Part shown: in pieces, positions 34,307 through 45,160 of the stretch
Position numbering within the stretch: position 1 is the first letter of the stretch
How the letters are laid out: each line of letters opens with the position of its first letter
Assembly (NCBI GenBank): GCA_009917445.1
Contig: QZEE01000002.1
Coordinates: 1 to 64,000, forward strand
Direction of reading: 5' to 3'
Origin: a bacterium D16-76
Lineage (GTDB): Bacteria; Bacillota; Clostridia; Oscillospirales; Acutalibacteraceae
Length of the DNA: 64,000 bases
Translations under genes and position numbers: made by a program
The notes under the pieces: model-generated
Databases searched by the model: none
Seen by the model: only the letters and a program-made list of their open reading frames with translations
Told to the model about the DNA's origin: nothing

Positions 34307-37300
34307 TTACACTTTAATCTTCAACATTCGTGCAATCTGATTCAGCATATCACGTGAAACCTTTTGATGCTGACTTACAGTGTTTGAATCTGCATTGCCT
34401 TGAATAATCGTATCGCCAATACTAATAACCGTATTGGCTCCATTATTTTGTATCTTCATGTTCTTGTCCAATACATCCGTTAGCAAGAAATCTTGCATAT
34501 TGGTAGGAAGATTATCTAGCGCCTTTGAAAGAGTGCTTATTCTGTCCATTTGCTTGACAAGGTTATCAACCATCTGTTCACTAAGCACCCATTCTTTTTC
34601 TTTCAACAAAGAAATCTGCTCGTTTGACTTTATATCTCCGCCACCAACAATACCACCAGTGTGATATCTATATTTCTTGTAAACGTCATACAACAATGGG
34701 CCACCCACTTTATCAAGAAACCAGCTTGCTCCATCTGTCACAACCTTTAATCCGTAATTGGCAAGCATGGCAGCAAGGCGCTTGTTTTCTTCATGCATAT
34801 CAATACGCTTTTGATTATCGGAAGCGGCCCACGCCTGACTGTTAGCATACATGCGCTTTACAATAGCGTGTATGTTTTCTTCATCCGTTGGCTGTACCGA
34901 TCCCTCGGGCTTTCCAACAACGACATTGGTGGAGTTTCCACCGCCCTTGTTAGAATTATTGATATCGTTTTGAATACTATTTAAAGCAGTGACATAATCA
35001 CCGTATTTTTGCGCCGCAAGCAAAGCGTTATTCCAGGCAGTAGTAATTTCACTATTCAATACAGATCCATACTGAGTATTCCACTCAATTAACTCACTGT
35101 ACAAGGTGTCCCAGTTCGTTTTGATGTACTCAATAGCCATATCATACAGTTTTTGGTATGAAGAAATGCTATCTTTTAATATAGCTATCTCTTTATCCTT
35201 TTCTGCATGATACATTTCTTCCATTTCATCAAGTGCATCTTTTTGAGTATCTACGGCTTTATCGGACTGTTCATCTGCTAAATCTCCCTGCAACTCAGCG
35301 AGTTCTTCTTGTAACTTCGCTCTCTCCGCATGCGCTTCCCTACTATCATCCAAACTTAAAGCATCAATCCGCGCTTGCAGTTTTGCAATTTCTTTTAATC
35401 TCTTTGATTTATTCTTTTCGTACTTTTCTTCCTCTTTGGTCGCATCAAGAGATTTCTTCTTCATATCAATGATATCTGAATATGCGTCTTTCATGTCCTC
35501 TAACGCATCAATTTGATTCTGAATACGTTGTTTTAACATATCCATTACATACTTCAAAATATCATCAATACCGCTCTTCATGTCTTTAAGTTGATCTGTT
35601 AGTGTTTCACCAGCTTTACCAACACCATTGGCTGCGTTTTCTCCCAATGCCCTAAATGCATTTATATTGTGTAACGCTGCCTCCATTTGCTCATCCGACA
35701 GATCTAGCAAAGCCAGGCTTGCATAGACAAGCCCCCATGTAGCATTGGTAGTTTCCTCAGTAGCAAACAATAGCTGATTTAGATCTTCAATCGATTCACC
35801 ATTTAAGGCAAGTCTCAGCCTATCAACATAAGCCATAGCATTTTCAACTGCTAGTTGCCTAGTCTTCGCTGCAATAACTTTGTTAATATTTTCCTCATTG
35901 ATTACAAGCTGCCCATTTTCATCAGTCAAATACTGCATGTATTCCAGGCCAAGGTCTTTTATCTTTTGGAAGGTGTCAACAGAGATGTACCCTTGGTATT
36001 CTTTGTATTCGTCAGCCGCATCGTGAAGAGTATCGTACACATCCTGTAGTCGATCAATAGCATCGTCTATGTTGTTCACCATGTCCATTATGGTGTTTAC
36101 AACATTCTCTTTAACTTCTACTATCTCATTTTCGTAATCCCACCATAGATCACTTAACTTGCTGACCTCATCGCTCGTATCTGAATAACCTTGTGAGCGT
36201 AAATATTCGGCTTCTTCATGCGCGACCTTTTGCATCTTCTTGTAATACTGAACTATGTCGCGTGAATATTGTTCGACTTTGCCAGGATTCTTATCGACAA
36301 TCGCCATCTCTATCCAGTTTTCAGACAGAGTGATTTTGTTCTTATAATTGTCGATTGTACTCTCATATGCTTCTACGATTGTTTCTTGAATACTTTCTTT
36401 GTACTCCCACCATTGCTTTTGCAAATCTTGTATATAATCTGAATTTTCCGCTAGTCCTAGCTTGCGATACTTATTCGCTTGCTCATGTACAGCGGCTTGC
36501 ATCTTCTTATACACTGCAACAATTTCATCAGCAGAAGCGCCCTTCTTTTCCATAAGGAAAATGTCATGCTCAAAATCGCCGATGATATCATCGATTTCTT
36601 CTTTGAGCTTCTTTAAGGTTTCTTCCAGATGTTCTTCAAGCGTTTTGGTATCAGCAGTTGCGGATATATTAACATTTGTGTTAATTGTAGTAGATGAATT
36701 ATTGCCAGAGTTACCCCACGCCGTACCCGTAGCACCTGTTTTGTTGGTTTCAATATGTAATCCCTTGCCAGTAAACCTACCTGTCGCATATGCTGGTAAA
36801 GAGATTCTGATTTTTTTGTTACTCTTTAATATCTTCTTGGTTTCATCAGCGGTATAAACCTGGTCACCATCATCCAGATTTACAATTTCTGGGCCATGCA
36901 CACCAGCCAGATACGCATTACCATCTGTCACTACAAGCTCAGGCTTAGGCTTGCCATTCGGTGAGTACTCATCACCAACTAATGACGGGCCAGCACTTGC
37001 CTTTCTAGTACCTTTAGCATATACGCCCTTTGCAACAGCCGCAATAGCACCAAGTCCAGAAGATACTGAACCTCTTACGCCACCAGAGTTATTCAATGCT
37101 TGTACGGCGGTTAATACACCATACACAGCGCCTCTTGCAGCGTTTGCCTTGGTCTTAAATGAATCAAACTGACTGTTTATGCTCCCAAGACTTTGCCTAT
37201 TTAAGTTTTTGATAGCACCAGAAGTATTGTTGACTAACCCAGTAGTATCATCTGCCGTTTCTCCAACATCTTCAACCTCTTCTTCGGCATCGCGCAGATC

Positions 37301-40300
37301 GGCATTCTTGTTCACATAGTCTATTGCATCTTGAACGCTCTTTACCTGTCCTTGAGCATTAGTCAATGTAATTCCATCAACCTCAGCTAACTTCTGAATC
37401 AAACCTTCGGCATCGCTCTTGGTCATTTGCATGTCAGACAACAAATTAGATAGGTTATCCAGATTTACATCTATATTTACTCCATCTTTTGAAACTGCGC
37501 CTAACTGCTCAAGACCTTCGATTAAATCTGTGACTTCGCCAGTTACGTTCAGCAAGACTACATTGTCCAGATCTCCGATCATTTCAGTAAGATCATAAAT
37601 TTCTTTCTTTGACTTACCTAGCTTTGTCATTTCATCGGCAATACCACTGACATTAAACACTTTCTTGCCAGCATTTTCAAATGCAAGCCCTAAATCCTCT
37701 AACTTAGGTATCACTTCATCTAAGTCATAAAGATTGATATCTCCCCACATTTGTAGTGCTTCAAGACAGGATAGGCAGGCTTCGCGGCTCATACCCATCT
37801 TTTCAGCGATAAGATCAAGGTTAGTAGGGTCAAAGTCTATATCCCAGCTACCATCGGCATTCTGGAATACAGATACTAATTGTTCGCCCTCTTCGTTGAC
37901 CATAGCACCAGCTTCAGACATACTATATAGCTTTTCAATAAAGCCAGCACCAGCACTATCAGCATCGCCAAACACTCCTTCAAGATTCATCATGGCTTGA
38001 TAAATCTGATCGAGGCCATCACTCCATCCCCATGTGTTTAGTTGCTCTTCACCAAACAAAAATTCTGCCGCAGCCCAGAAAGCATTTGAATTTGTCGTAC
38101 CGGCTTCAAACTGTTTATTTAATTCTTCAAATGCAGAAGCGTATGTTTGAAAATCATCGTCTTTTTCTGGCCCAGACATCGCAGAATCGTATCTAGCTTT
38201 TGCCGCTGACACTTCATCGAAACTGCTTGACATTCCCTCTAAAGCATCATTTAAGGCAAGCAGTTCTGGTGTAATCCACTCAAGTCCGCTGCCTCCAAGC
38301 GCCATCTGCTGAAGAATGTTCGCCAGGAACTCTGCGTTCATACCATCTTCTTGTAAAATCGTAGCAAGAACGTCACTCTCACTAGCTAACTCTTTAATTG
38401 CATCTGGCGTAATACCATCAATGGTTTTTGCCATCTGAACTAACTCTTTGCGAGAATCCTTAAAATCCTCTGATTCCCACAAATCGTTAATGCTCTTCTT
38501 CAAATTTTCAGCTTCACGAATAGCTACATTTTGTTCGCTATTGTAATCGCGGATAGCAGCCTCAATTTCTTCCCAGGTCGATGCTCCATCTTCTATAACA
38601 GCGTTGAATGCAATGTTGAAATCATCTTGCGACAGATCCATAAGTTTTTCTTTGAATCCATCAACTTGCTCTGACCACTTTTCATATCCATCTTCTTCTA
38701 TAGAATCAGTTGGGAAGAGCTTTTCTGTCATTGCAATCATTTTAGAACTAATATCGTTTGCAATTTTTTCTGAATGCTCAGTTTCCTTTTGCCATTGATT
38801 CCAAAGATCTTTATACGCATCGTTTTGTGAAAGCATGTAATCTACATATGCATCCGCCGAACCATCAGTTACGCCAATAAATTCAGAATCATTTGATAAT
38901 TTTGAAATTATTTCATTTCGATATTCAACCATCTCTTCAATGGTTTTAGGCGTATCTTTTATACTTTCAACAGACATCAAAGCTTTCTGTGCAATTAGAG
39001 TATTTGTGTTATTCGTTTGCTCAATAGCATCTGCCATTGCAACTTCATACTCTTCGCTTTTTGCAACCAGCGCTTTTACAAACGTATTATCAGATCCAAA
39101 TCGCTCTATTGCATTACTAGCATCTTCACGAATTATATTGTAGTTTTCCCAAAGTTCCTCAAAAGAACTGTTATTAGTTATTTTGTTTGGCAGATTATAA
39201 CCATTTGAATGTGAAACAACATAACCTCTTATTTTTTCTACATATGCTTCTTGAAACTCCGCTTGCGATCCAGTATCTTTTAGATAGTCAAGAACTGCTT
39301 GATCTGTTTCAGAATAGGCGTTAATAATTCCATTCCCTAAACCGCTAATATCTGCAACTGCTTGTTCTTGAGCTGCTTTTGCTCCTTTTGAACTAGTCGC
39401 AATATCAAGATTAAGTTGTTCGCTTGCCACTCCTAATATAGCTTCGTGTAAACTTCCATACTTCTTTATTGCTTCATCAAGCTTGAATCCAGTTAAATCT
39501 AATTGTTCCTGTAATGCATTTTGAGATGAGATAAATTCTTCTTGACTGCCCGTGCCATCGTCAACGGCGTTTTTATAATTATTATAATCAGACACTAGTG
39601 ATGATAGTTTCTTACCATTTTCAGCAGCTTCGGAACCCATCTCCATAAGTTCTTTTCTGGCTTCTTCTGCCCTCCCAGCAAAATCCTGTACAAGAGAAAT
39701 TATCATTGGAAGAACACCAAGTAGGAGCGTAATCCAGCCCATCGGAGTTGCCATTAAAGCTGCAAACGCCGCTTTAATTGAAGTCCCTAGGGCCGTAAAA
39801 GAAGTTGCACCAGCATAGTTAGCCGCAGTCTGCGCATTGGTTGTAGATATATTCATCAATTCTTGCTCTGTGAACGCACCTTGAGCAATTCCAGCCTTGA
39901 TGGTTTCATTCGTTACCATCTGGGTTGATGATACCTTTAACTTATCCGCAATTTCGCCAGTTTTCTTGCTCATTGCCTGTTCTAATTCGGCTACTGTATA
40001 TTGCTTGGCCGCTTCGGTTGCCTCAATCATTGCAGAAACTTGTGATTTTTGGGCATTTTGCATACCTAGCATACTCATCGCTAAGTCACGTTGTAGTGGA
40101 CTTAGTTGACTAAGTTGTGTAGCGTATTGTGTCAGCCCGTTTGTACTCTTACTCAAATCAATTTGCTGTAGTGATTCTACAACTGGAGAAACGGATGACC
40201 TTAAAGAAATAAAGTTTCCTATCAGCTTAACTATACCAGCACTTGCGACTAAAGCACCACTAGATCCTAACAAACCAAGATGTTTTGTAAGAAAATCTAT

Positions 40301-43216
40301 AACTTGCGATGCGGTATTAGCCCCATCAACAATGCCTCCTACTAATTCTGTAGGTAATAAATTCTGTGCTACGCTAACCCATGTTTGTTGCAGTGCGTTT
40401 AGCTTGTACTCAATAGAACTTTTAACTGCCTCCATCTCAGCATCGGCGTTGCCAAGGCTATTCTCCATTTTTTCAATAGCTACTTGCGCTTGATCAAAGT
40501 TTGATAGAATAGCAGCGCCCACCTGAGCACGATTCTTACCAAACAGCACCTCTAGCAACTGCGCTTGGTTCTTGTCGGTAAGTTCATCCCAGATATCCGC
40601 AATATCTTGTAAGATATCATATGTTGAACGATATGTATCTGGATCTCCAGGCTCAAACAAACTAATACCACGACCATTGTTACTAGCCACTTTGGTTAAG
40701 TCTGCAACCTTGCCTGTAAGAGAAGAAATAGTACCAGAATACTCTTCGGTTTCTTCGTCATACCCGCGAATACGCATTGAAATTGTACGCAATGCGTTAC
40801 CAGCTTGTGAAGCATCTCTTGTGATTTCTGTGGCGGCAGTTGCTAAAGCGATTGTTTCTTCAAATGTATTGTTAGCCGCCGCCATAGATGCTGACGATCT
40901 TGTCATAACTTCAACGATATCAGCATTTGAAACTGCCATCTCATTACCGATGATGTTAATCTTTGAGATAACACCCTCTAATACATCGTCAGCCTCAACA
41001 CCAAACGCCTTAACGATACTAATTAAGCCATCTGTAGCATCCTCTGCTGACATTTCTGGAGAAATTGCTGTAAAAATAGCAGAATTTTCAGCCATTTTTG
41101 CGGCTTGCTCCATTGTATACCCCAACCTACTCCATTCGGCAGTCTGAGATATAATTGCATTGGTAGTTACTCCTAACCTAGCAGCAGTATTACTAGCGCT
41201 TGAATAAAACTTTTGGTAGGCCGCATCGGATTCGTTTGTTGTCTTTCTCAAATCCACCATTGCTGAGTCAAGACTAATAATTGTACTTACAGCAGACTTT
41301 AGAATAGAAATTGATCTTGAAATAACTCCAAAAACAGATACAGTCGCAAGCGCCCACTCAGCAACCTTACCAATGTTTGTCTTGATAATATCTCCAAAAC
41401 TTTGAACATCTTTCCCAGCAGCCTTAACTTGCGATTTGAATGCCCCAAATTGAGCTGTCCATTTTGAAAGATCTGCGGAATTACTTACATTCTCTAATCC
41501 AGATTTCAATGTTTTAAATTGAGCTGATAATTGGTTATCAGTAAAAAGACTACTCCACTGATTTTTGATAACCTGTAGATCTGCTTTTGCCTTTTCAAGA
41601 TTTGAAGTAAACCTACTGTCTGAAATATCTGATCTTTGAATACGCGCCAACTCAGACATTTCCTTACTACACCCTTTTAGTGTAGTTTCCAATTTCTGAT
41701 ATAAAGAAACCTTTTCTTGATCTCCCATATCAGATGAATACTCAGCAGCAATATCGCGCAACCGTTGCATTTGCTCAACTAAGCTATCAGTTGGATGCGA
41801 TAGCTGATTCATCCGAGTTTGCATAGAGGCGATAGTAGTCGGGATATGCTTCATCGCCTCATCTACTTCTCTTGCCTTATCAGCTAATTCGGCATTCGCT
41901 AGATTAACCTTTGATTGATTCTCTAGCCTTGATTGCTCCGCCGCTTCTGCCTGCCTAGCATATTGAATTATGTTTTGATATGGAGTGGCCTGGGCCATCA
42001 AAGCCTGCTTTTGAGCTTCATAATTCTTCAACTGCTCTTGTAAAACAGATAGTTTTCCTTTATCTGTAGTAGGATCTAGCTTGACCATGTTGGCTTGTAC
42101 ACTTGCCATCTTATTTTCTACACTAATAATTTGTGTGTAAAGAGCATTTGCGCCTCTAAGCTGTTCCTTAAACACAGACACATCATCATTCAACTTATCG
42201 AAACTGTTTAAGAAAGAAACCATATTGGAGCCATCTAAGCTCTGCAATTCCGTTCTTAAACCATCAATTCTTGACTTAAATTCATCTGTTAAGATTCCAG
42301 CAGATTGTAATCTTTTTTCAACTAAGTCAAGTTCTGAAAACTGATCCGCCTTAATAGCATTTATATCTTTTGTTCTTAACTTATTTGCAAAATATTCCGC
42401 ATTCTGATATTCTCTAACTAATTCCTTTAGAGATTCCATTTGAGATTTAATCTCAGCCTTTTGAACCTTGCTTAGATTACCCTCAGCATTCATTAAACCA
42501 GAAATTTTATCTTGCAATTCATCGTAAGAATTAAAAATTGACATCAAATGTCCAGTGTCTTGAACTGGCTTAGATGATGTCAACCCTAAATATGTAGATT
42601 CAATTTTCTGTAAAGCTGTCTGCTGTTCCGTTAGATACGCAATCCTTGCTTCGTTATCTGACTTAGCCCGATTAGCAATCTGTTCCTCAATGTTTCTCTG
42701 CTTTTCTAAATTGAGCGTAACATTAGTTAGTTGTGTATCAACCTCACCTGTTGCGGTACTATATGTCTGTAAATATGAAACAGTGCGCCCTAATTGATCT
42801 GTTCCCTGGATTGATAAATTGAGTAGCTTTTCTTCGGCACCAGCTACTTCCTGCCACTTACCTGTAATTTTATCAACCTGAACGCCCATTCTATCTAACT
42901 GATCAGCCATGGCACGAGAAATATCAGGATTCACGTCAAGTGCTTTTAACTCAGCTTGAATTTTGCGAATAGAATTTTGATTCAGACTTACAGAAACACC
43001 AACTTCATGTGTTTTTGCTATTTGACCAAGTTGTTTTGTAATCTTTTGCGCTTCTGACTGAACTTTTGCATCATCCAACGAAACTTGAATCTTGATTTTG
43101 CTTCCAGCATTCACCATCTTAGCAATAGATGGGAGCTGTGCAGAAATCCGTTGTGCCGATGCCTGTTCGTCTGCCTCCAACTCTGTACTAAGCACTATTT
43201 TTAGATCGTCATCCAT
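34307..43216 (-). CDS. Tape measure protein, 2969 residues
   Basis: One of the largest genes here. The first ~600 residues are coiled coil. The core (about 660-1000) matches the TP901/tape-measure type (AARLGVTTNAIISQTAEWSRLGYTM, ending in NRAQVGAAIL). Hydrophobic helices occur around 1150-1200 (MGWITLLLGVLPMIISLV). The C-terminus has YHTGGIVGGG... EWVLSEQMVDN, typical of tape measures. It sets tail length and is ejected at DNA entry. Using about 0.15 nm per residue, a tail near 445 nm would be predicted. Confidence 0.9.
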   Translation of the reverse strand: MDDDLKIVLSTELEADEQASAQRISAQLPSIAKMVNAGSKIKIQVSLDDAKVQSEAQKITKQLGQIAKTHEVGVSVSLNQNSIRKIQAELKALDVNPDISRAMADQLDRMGVQVDKITGKWQEVAGAEEKLLNLSIQGTDQLGRTVSYLQTYSTATGEVDTQLTNVTLNLEKQRNIEEQIANRAKSDNEARIAYLTEQQTALQKIESTYLGLTSSKPVQDTGHLMSIFNSYDELQDKISGLMNAEGNLSKVQKAEIKSQMESLKELVREYQNAEYFANKLRTKDINAIKADQFSELDLVEKRLQSAGILTDEFKSRIDGLRTELQSLDGSNMVSFLNSFDKLNDDVSVFKEQLRGANALYTQIISVENKMASVQANMVKLDPTTDKGKLSVLQEQLKNYEAQKQALMAQATPYQNIIQYARQAEAAEQSRLENQSKVNLANAELADKAREVDEAMKHIPTTIASMQTRMNQLSHPTDSLVEQMQRLRDIAAEYSSDMGDQEKVSLYQKLETTLKGCSKEMSELARIQRSDISDSRFTSNLEKAKADLQVIKNQWSSLFTDNQLSAQFKTLKSGLENVSNSADLSKWTAQFGAFKSQVKAAGKDVQSFGDIIKTNIGKVAEWALATVSVFGVISRSISILKSAVSTIISLDSAMVDLRKTTNESDAAYQKFYSSASNTAARLGVTTNAIISQTAEWSRLGYTMEQAAKMAENSAIFTAISPEMSAEDATDGLISIVKAFGVEADDVLEGVISKINIIGNEMAVSNADIVEVMTRSSASMAAANNTFEETIALATAATEITRDASQAGNALRTISMRIRGYDEETEEYSGTISSLTGKVADLTKVASNNGRGISLFEPGDPDTYRSTYDILQDIADIWDELTDKNQAQLLEVLFGKNRAQVGAAILSNFDQAQVAIEKMENSLGNADAEMEAVKSSIEYKLNALQQTWVSVAQNLLPTELVGGIVDGANTASQVIDFLTKHLGLLGSSGALVASAGIVKLIGNFISLRSSVSPVVESLQQIDLSKSTNGLTQYATQLSQLSPLQRDLAMSMLGMQNAQKSQVSAMIEATEAAKQYTVAELEQAMSKKTGEIADKLKVSSTQMVTNETIKAGIAQGAFTEQELMNISTTNAQTAANYAGATSFTALGTSIKAAFAALMATPMGWITLLLGVLPMIISLVQDFAGRAEEARKELMEMGSEAAENGKKLSSLVSDYNNYKNAVDDGTGSQEEFISSQNALQEQLDLTGFKLDEAIKKYGSLHEAILGVASEQLNLDIATSSKGAKAAQEQAVADISGLGNGIINAYSETDQAVLDYLKDTGSQAEFQEAYVEKIRGYVVSHSNGYNLPNKITNNSSFEELWENYNIIREDASNAIERFGSDNTFVKALVAKSEEYEVAMADAIEQTNNTNTLIAQKALMSVESIKDTPKTIEEMVEYRNEIISKLSNDSEFIGVTDGSADAYVDYMLSQNDAYKDLWNQWQKETEHSEKIANDISSKMIAMTEKLFPTDSIEEDGYEKWSEQVDGFKEKLMDLSQDDFNIAFNAVIEDGASTWEEIEAAIRDYNSEQNVAIREAENLKKSINDLWESEDFKDSRKELVQMAKTIDGITPDAIKELASESDVLATILQEDGMNAEFLANILQQMALGGSGLEWITPELLALNDALEGMSSSFDEVSAAKARYDSAMSGPEKDDDFQTYASAFEELNKQFEAGTTNSNAFWAAAEFLFGEEQLNTWGWSDGLDQIYQAMMNLEGVFGDADSAGAGFIEKLYSMSEAGAMVNEEGEQLVSVFQNADGSWDIDFDPTNLDLIAEKMGMSREACLSCLEALQMWGDINLYDLDEVIPKLEDLGLAFENAGKKVFNVSGIADEMTKLGKSKKEIYDLTEMIGDLDNVVLLNVTGEVTDLIEGLEQLGAVSKDGVNIDVNLDNLSNLLSDMQMTKSDAEGLIQKLAEVDGITLTNAQGQVKSVQDAIDYVNKNADLRDAEEEVEDVGETADDTTGLVNNTSGAIKNLNRQSLGSINSQFDSFKTKANAARGAVYGVLTAVQALNNSGGVRGSVSSGLGAIAAVAKGVYAKGTRKASAGPSLVGDEYSPNGKPKPELVVTDGNAYLAGVHGPEIVNLDDGDQVYTADETKKILKSNKKIRISLPAYATGRFTGKGLHIETNKTGATGTAWGNSGNNSSTTINTNVNISATADTKTLEEHLEETLKKLKEEIDDIIGDFEHDIFLMEKKGASADEIVAVYKKMQAAVHEQANKYRKLGLAENSDYIQDLQKQWWEYKESIQETIVEAYESTIDNYKNKITLSENWIEMAIVDKNPGKVEQYSRDIVQYYKKMQKVAHEEAEYLRSQGYSDTSDEVSKLSDLWWDYENEIVEVKENVVNTIMDMVNNIDDAIDRLQDVYDTLHDAADEYKEYQGYISVDTFQKIKDLGLEYMQYLTDENGQLVINEENINKVIAAKTRQLAVENAMAYVDRLRLALNGESIEDLNQLLFATEETTNATWGLVYASLALLDLSDEQMEAALHNINAFRALGENAANGVGKAGETLTDQLKDMKSGIDDILKYVMDMLKQRIQNQIDALEDMKDAYSDIIDMKKKSLDATKEEEKYEKNKSKRLKEIAKLQARIDALSLDDSREAHAERAKLQEELAELQGDLADEQSDKAVDTQKDALDEMEEMYHAEKDKEIAILKDSISSYQKLYDMAIEYIKTNWDTLYSELIEWNTQYGSVLNSEITTAWNNALLAAQKYGDYVTALNSIQNDINNSNKGGGNSTNVVVGKPEGSVQPTDEENIHAIVKRMYANSQAWAASDNQKRIDMHEENKRLAAMLANYGLKVVTDGASWFLDKVGGPLLYDVYKKYRYHTGGIVGGGDIKSNEQISLLKEKEWVLSEQMVDNLVKQMDRISTLSKALDNLPTNMQDFLLTDVLDKNMKIQNNGANTVISIGDTIIQGNADSNTVSQHQKVSRDMLNQIARMLKIKV

Positions 43217-43233
43217 TCAATTCTCACCACCAT

Positions 43234-43725
43234 TTATTTTATATTAAGACCTCGCTTTTTAAGTCCATTTTTCATTGCTTCAACATGTGCTTTATTGCTT
43301 TTCAAATTCTCAATCGTTTTCTTCGTAAATGGTCTTGGCTCCATATACCGTAAGCCATTATGTGGGAAATCATATCCCATAGATTTATATCCTTGCCCAA
43401 ATTCAATCAACTCAGGCAAGTTCTTATCTGTTGTAACTCTCCAATTATCCTCACACCCAGTAGGGTTAGGCTCTGTTATATTTACAACAGTTAATTTTCC
43501 ATTTGAAGCAGACCCACCAGAAATAACAATATTTGATGGGTCTGCCATACCTCCGCCTAAACCGCGATTCCTATATCTCTTAGGCGTATAAACTCCATAA
43601 ACTTCCGAATCAATGGCGGCAGACTCTTCTTCCTTGACAGCCTTAAATACTTCGTTTGACAAAGTATCATCTATCTTACTCTGTACTTTGCTTTTTGCCA
43701 AAGCTAACGCTTGCTTTAAATTCAC
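43234..43725 (-). CDS. Tail completion / neck protein (HK97 gp10-like)
   Basis: About 163 residues. The C-terminal region (SMGYDFPHNGLRYMEPRPFTKKTIENL) fits minor tail or head-tail proteins of the gp10 type. The GTG at 43725 follows AAAGGGAG by about seven bases and is preferred. It directly precedes the tape measure gene. Confidence 0.6.
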   Translation of the reverse strand: MNLKQALALAKSKVQSKIDDTLSNEVFKAVKEEESAAIDSEVYGVYTPKRYRNRGLGGGMADPSNIVISGGSASNGKLTVVNITEPNPTGCEDNWRVTTDKNLPELIEFGQGYKSMGYDFPHNGLRYMEPRPFTKKTIENLKSNKAHVEAMKNGLKKRGLNIK

Positions 43726-43746
43726 ACCGCCACTCCCTTTCAATAA

Positions 43747-44409
43747 TTACTCAGATTCAATATTAGGTAAATGATCTTTCAGATTTACCAAATTAGACAA
43801 AACATTTGCGGTATTTACATTATCGGTAGGATAAGCTACCGCCTCCGCAAGTTTTGTCAGCGCTTCATAATCTACCCCATCCAACTTCTCAGACATAGAA
43901 GTAATAAAATTCTTTACAAGCCTTGCTGCATCTCCAAGTTCCTTAAACGCATCAGATCCGCCAGAAAGAACTTTGGCACGTTTCCAATCTACCGCATGGT
44001 GACATAGCTGAACAATTTCGTTTAGCATAATTTGATAATCCCTATCATTTAGGTTATCTAAATCCATTGCAATATAGAGATTTGACATGGCATCGATATC
44101 CATTATACTACCGCCATCATCGTCCTTATCTCCACGCTGCGGAATTGTAGGGATATCTGTGCATACTTGTAATAATGTAGCCCTTAACATTGGTGAAAGA
44201 TACTCTGGCCTAAAATTTTGTGAAGAATCGAAACAACCATTTAAAACGCGATTGATAAACGTTGTTTTTTCAGGAAGAGAAAGCCGTGTTTTAATTCTCA
44301 CCGTAAAACTGCTCTCTTGTACGCAAAAATCTCGCTCAATAAATCCTGCGCTTAAAGCTGTATTCTCTTTTAGGAAAGACCGAACAGTGTTAATTGAAAT
44401 CTTTTTCAT
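43747..44409 (-). CDS. Phage protein, possible tail assembly factor
   Basis: 220 residues, mostly helical, with an N-terminal domain (RIKTRLSLPEKTTFINRVL) and a C-terminal helical region. In siphophages the position just ahead of the tape measure is commonly occupied by tail assembly chaperones. No frameshift site was found joining it to a neighbour. Function is inferred from position only. Confidence 0.5.
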   Translation of the reverse strand: MKKISINTVRSFLKENTALSAGFIERDFCVQESSFTVRIKTRLSLPEKTTFINRVLNGCFDSSQNFRPEYLSPMLRATLLQVCTDIPTIPQRGDKDDDGGSIMDIDAMSNLYIAMDLDNLNDRDYQIMLNEIVQLCHHAVDWKRAKVLSGGSDAFKELGDAARLVKNFITSMSEKLDGVDYEALTKLAEAVAYPTDNVNTANVLSNLVNLKDHLPNIESE

Positions 44410-44427
44410 GTGAATATATATCCTCCA

Positions 44428-45147
44428 TTATCTTAATGCAAGTTTAAAATTGAATCTATCTGCATGTTGGCTTATCCAGCCACGATAATTCTTTTCCAGT
44501 TTACATACTGCTGTTCTATCATCGTCTTTAAACCAATTTAGATATGGTACAAAACCAGACCTATCAGGATTTGATAGCAAATCGTTTTGACCATCATGGC
44601 CTATGATAATAACCTTGCAGTTATCGTGTATTCTTGTAAGTACCTTCATGAGTTCGTCAAAATAAAAATTTTGGCATTCATCAATAATTACAACACGATT
44701 TTCAAAATTTGTTCCACGCAAAAATGTGTGAGTTAAGCACTCAATATACGCCGTTTGAAATTTCTCGTTTATCGGATTATCATAAAATGAGGTATTAAGA
44801 TTAACACCGATTTTTTTCAAGGCTTCATAAAATGGCTCAAAATATGGTTCTGACTTTTCCTCAATAGTTCCTTTCAAGTAGCCTTGCTTTTGCTCCTGAG
44901 TTGGTGCGGCAATATATGTAATACCCTGATACCTGCCATATTTACATAACAAATTTGCAGTTGCTGTTGCTATAAGTGTCTTTCCAGTACCAGCTTTTGC
45001 ATTGCAGAACACGATTAGTTTATCCATGCTCCAAATAGAATCACGAAATTCTTTTTGCTGTTCATCTAAAGTAAGCCCGTAAAATGGGTGATTCTTTAAA
45101 GAAGAAGGAGCGGACAGCCTATCTGAAGTACAAGTCATCTTAGCCAC
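44428..45147 (-). CDS. PhoH-like ATPase
   Basis: The 239-residue protein has Walker A AKAGTGKT near residue 52 and Walker B VVIIDECQNF near 155, with QEQKQGYLKGTIEEK, a typical PhoH-loop segment, between them. PhoH-like proteins are RNA-related ATPases found in many phages. Here it follows the ClpP-like gene in an operon, an unusual place among tail genes. Role in this phage is unknown. Confidence 0.85.
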   Translation of the reverse strand: MAKMTCTSDRLSAPSSLKNHPFYGLTLDEQQKEFRDSIWSMDKLIVFCNAKAGTGKTLIATATANLLCKYGRYQGITYIAAPTQEQKQGYLKGTIEEKSEPYFEPFYEALKKIGVNLNTSFYDNPINEKFQTAYIECLTHTFLRGTNFENRVVIIDECQNFYFDELMKVLTRIHDNCKVIIIGHDGQNDLLSNPDRSGFVPYLNWFKDDDRTAVCKLEKNYRGWISQHADRFNFKLALR

Positions 45148-45160
45148 AAGATTTCACCTC

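Noticed and set aside
36462-41147. Several plus-strand ORFs of up to 191 codons across the tape measure gene
   Set aside because: All are antisense to one long, well-supported gene and lack ribosome sites.
43747-44409. Programmed frameshift joining two tail assembly genes
   Set aside because: No slippery heptamer was seen at the end of either neighbouring gene, and the genes are separated by normal stops and starts.
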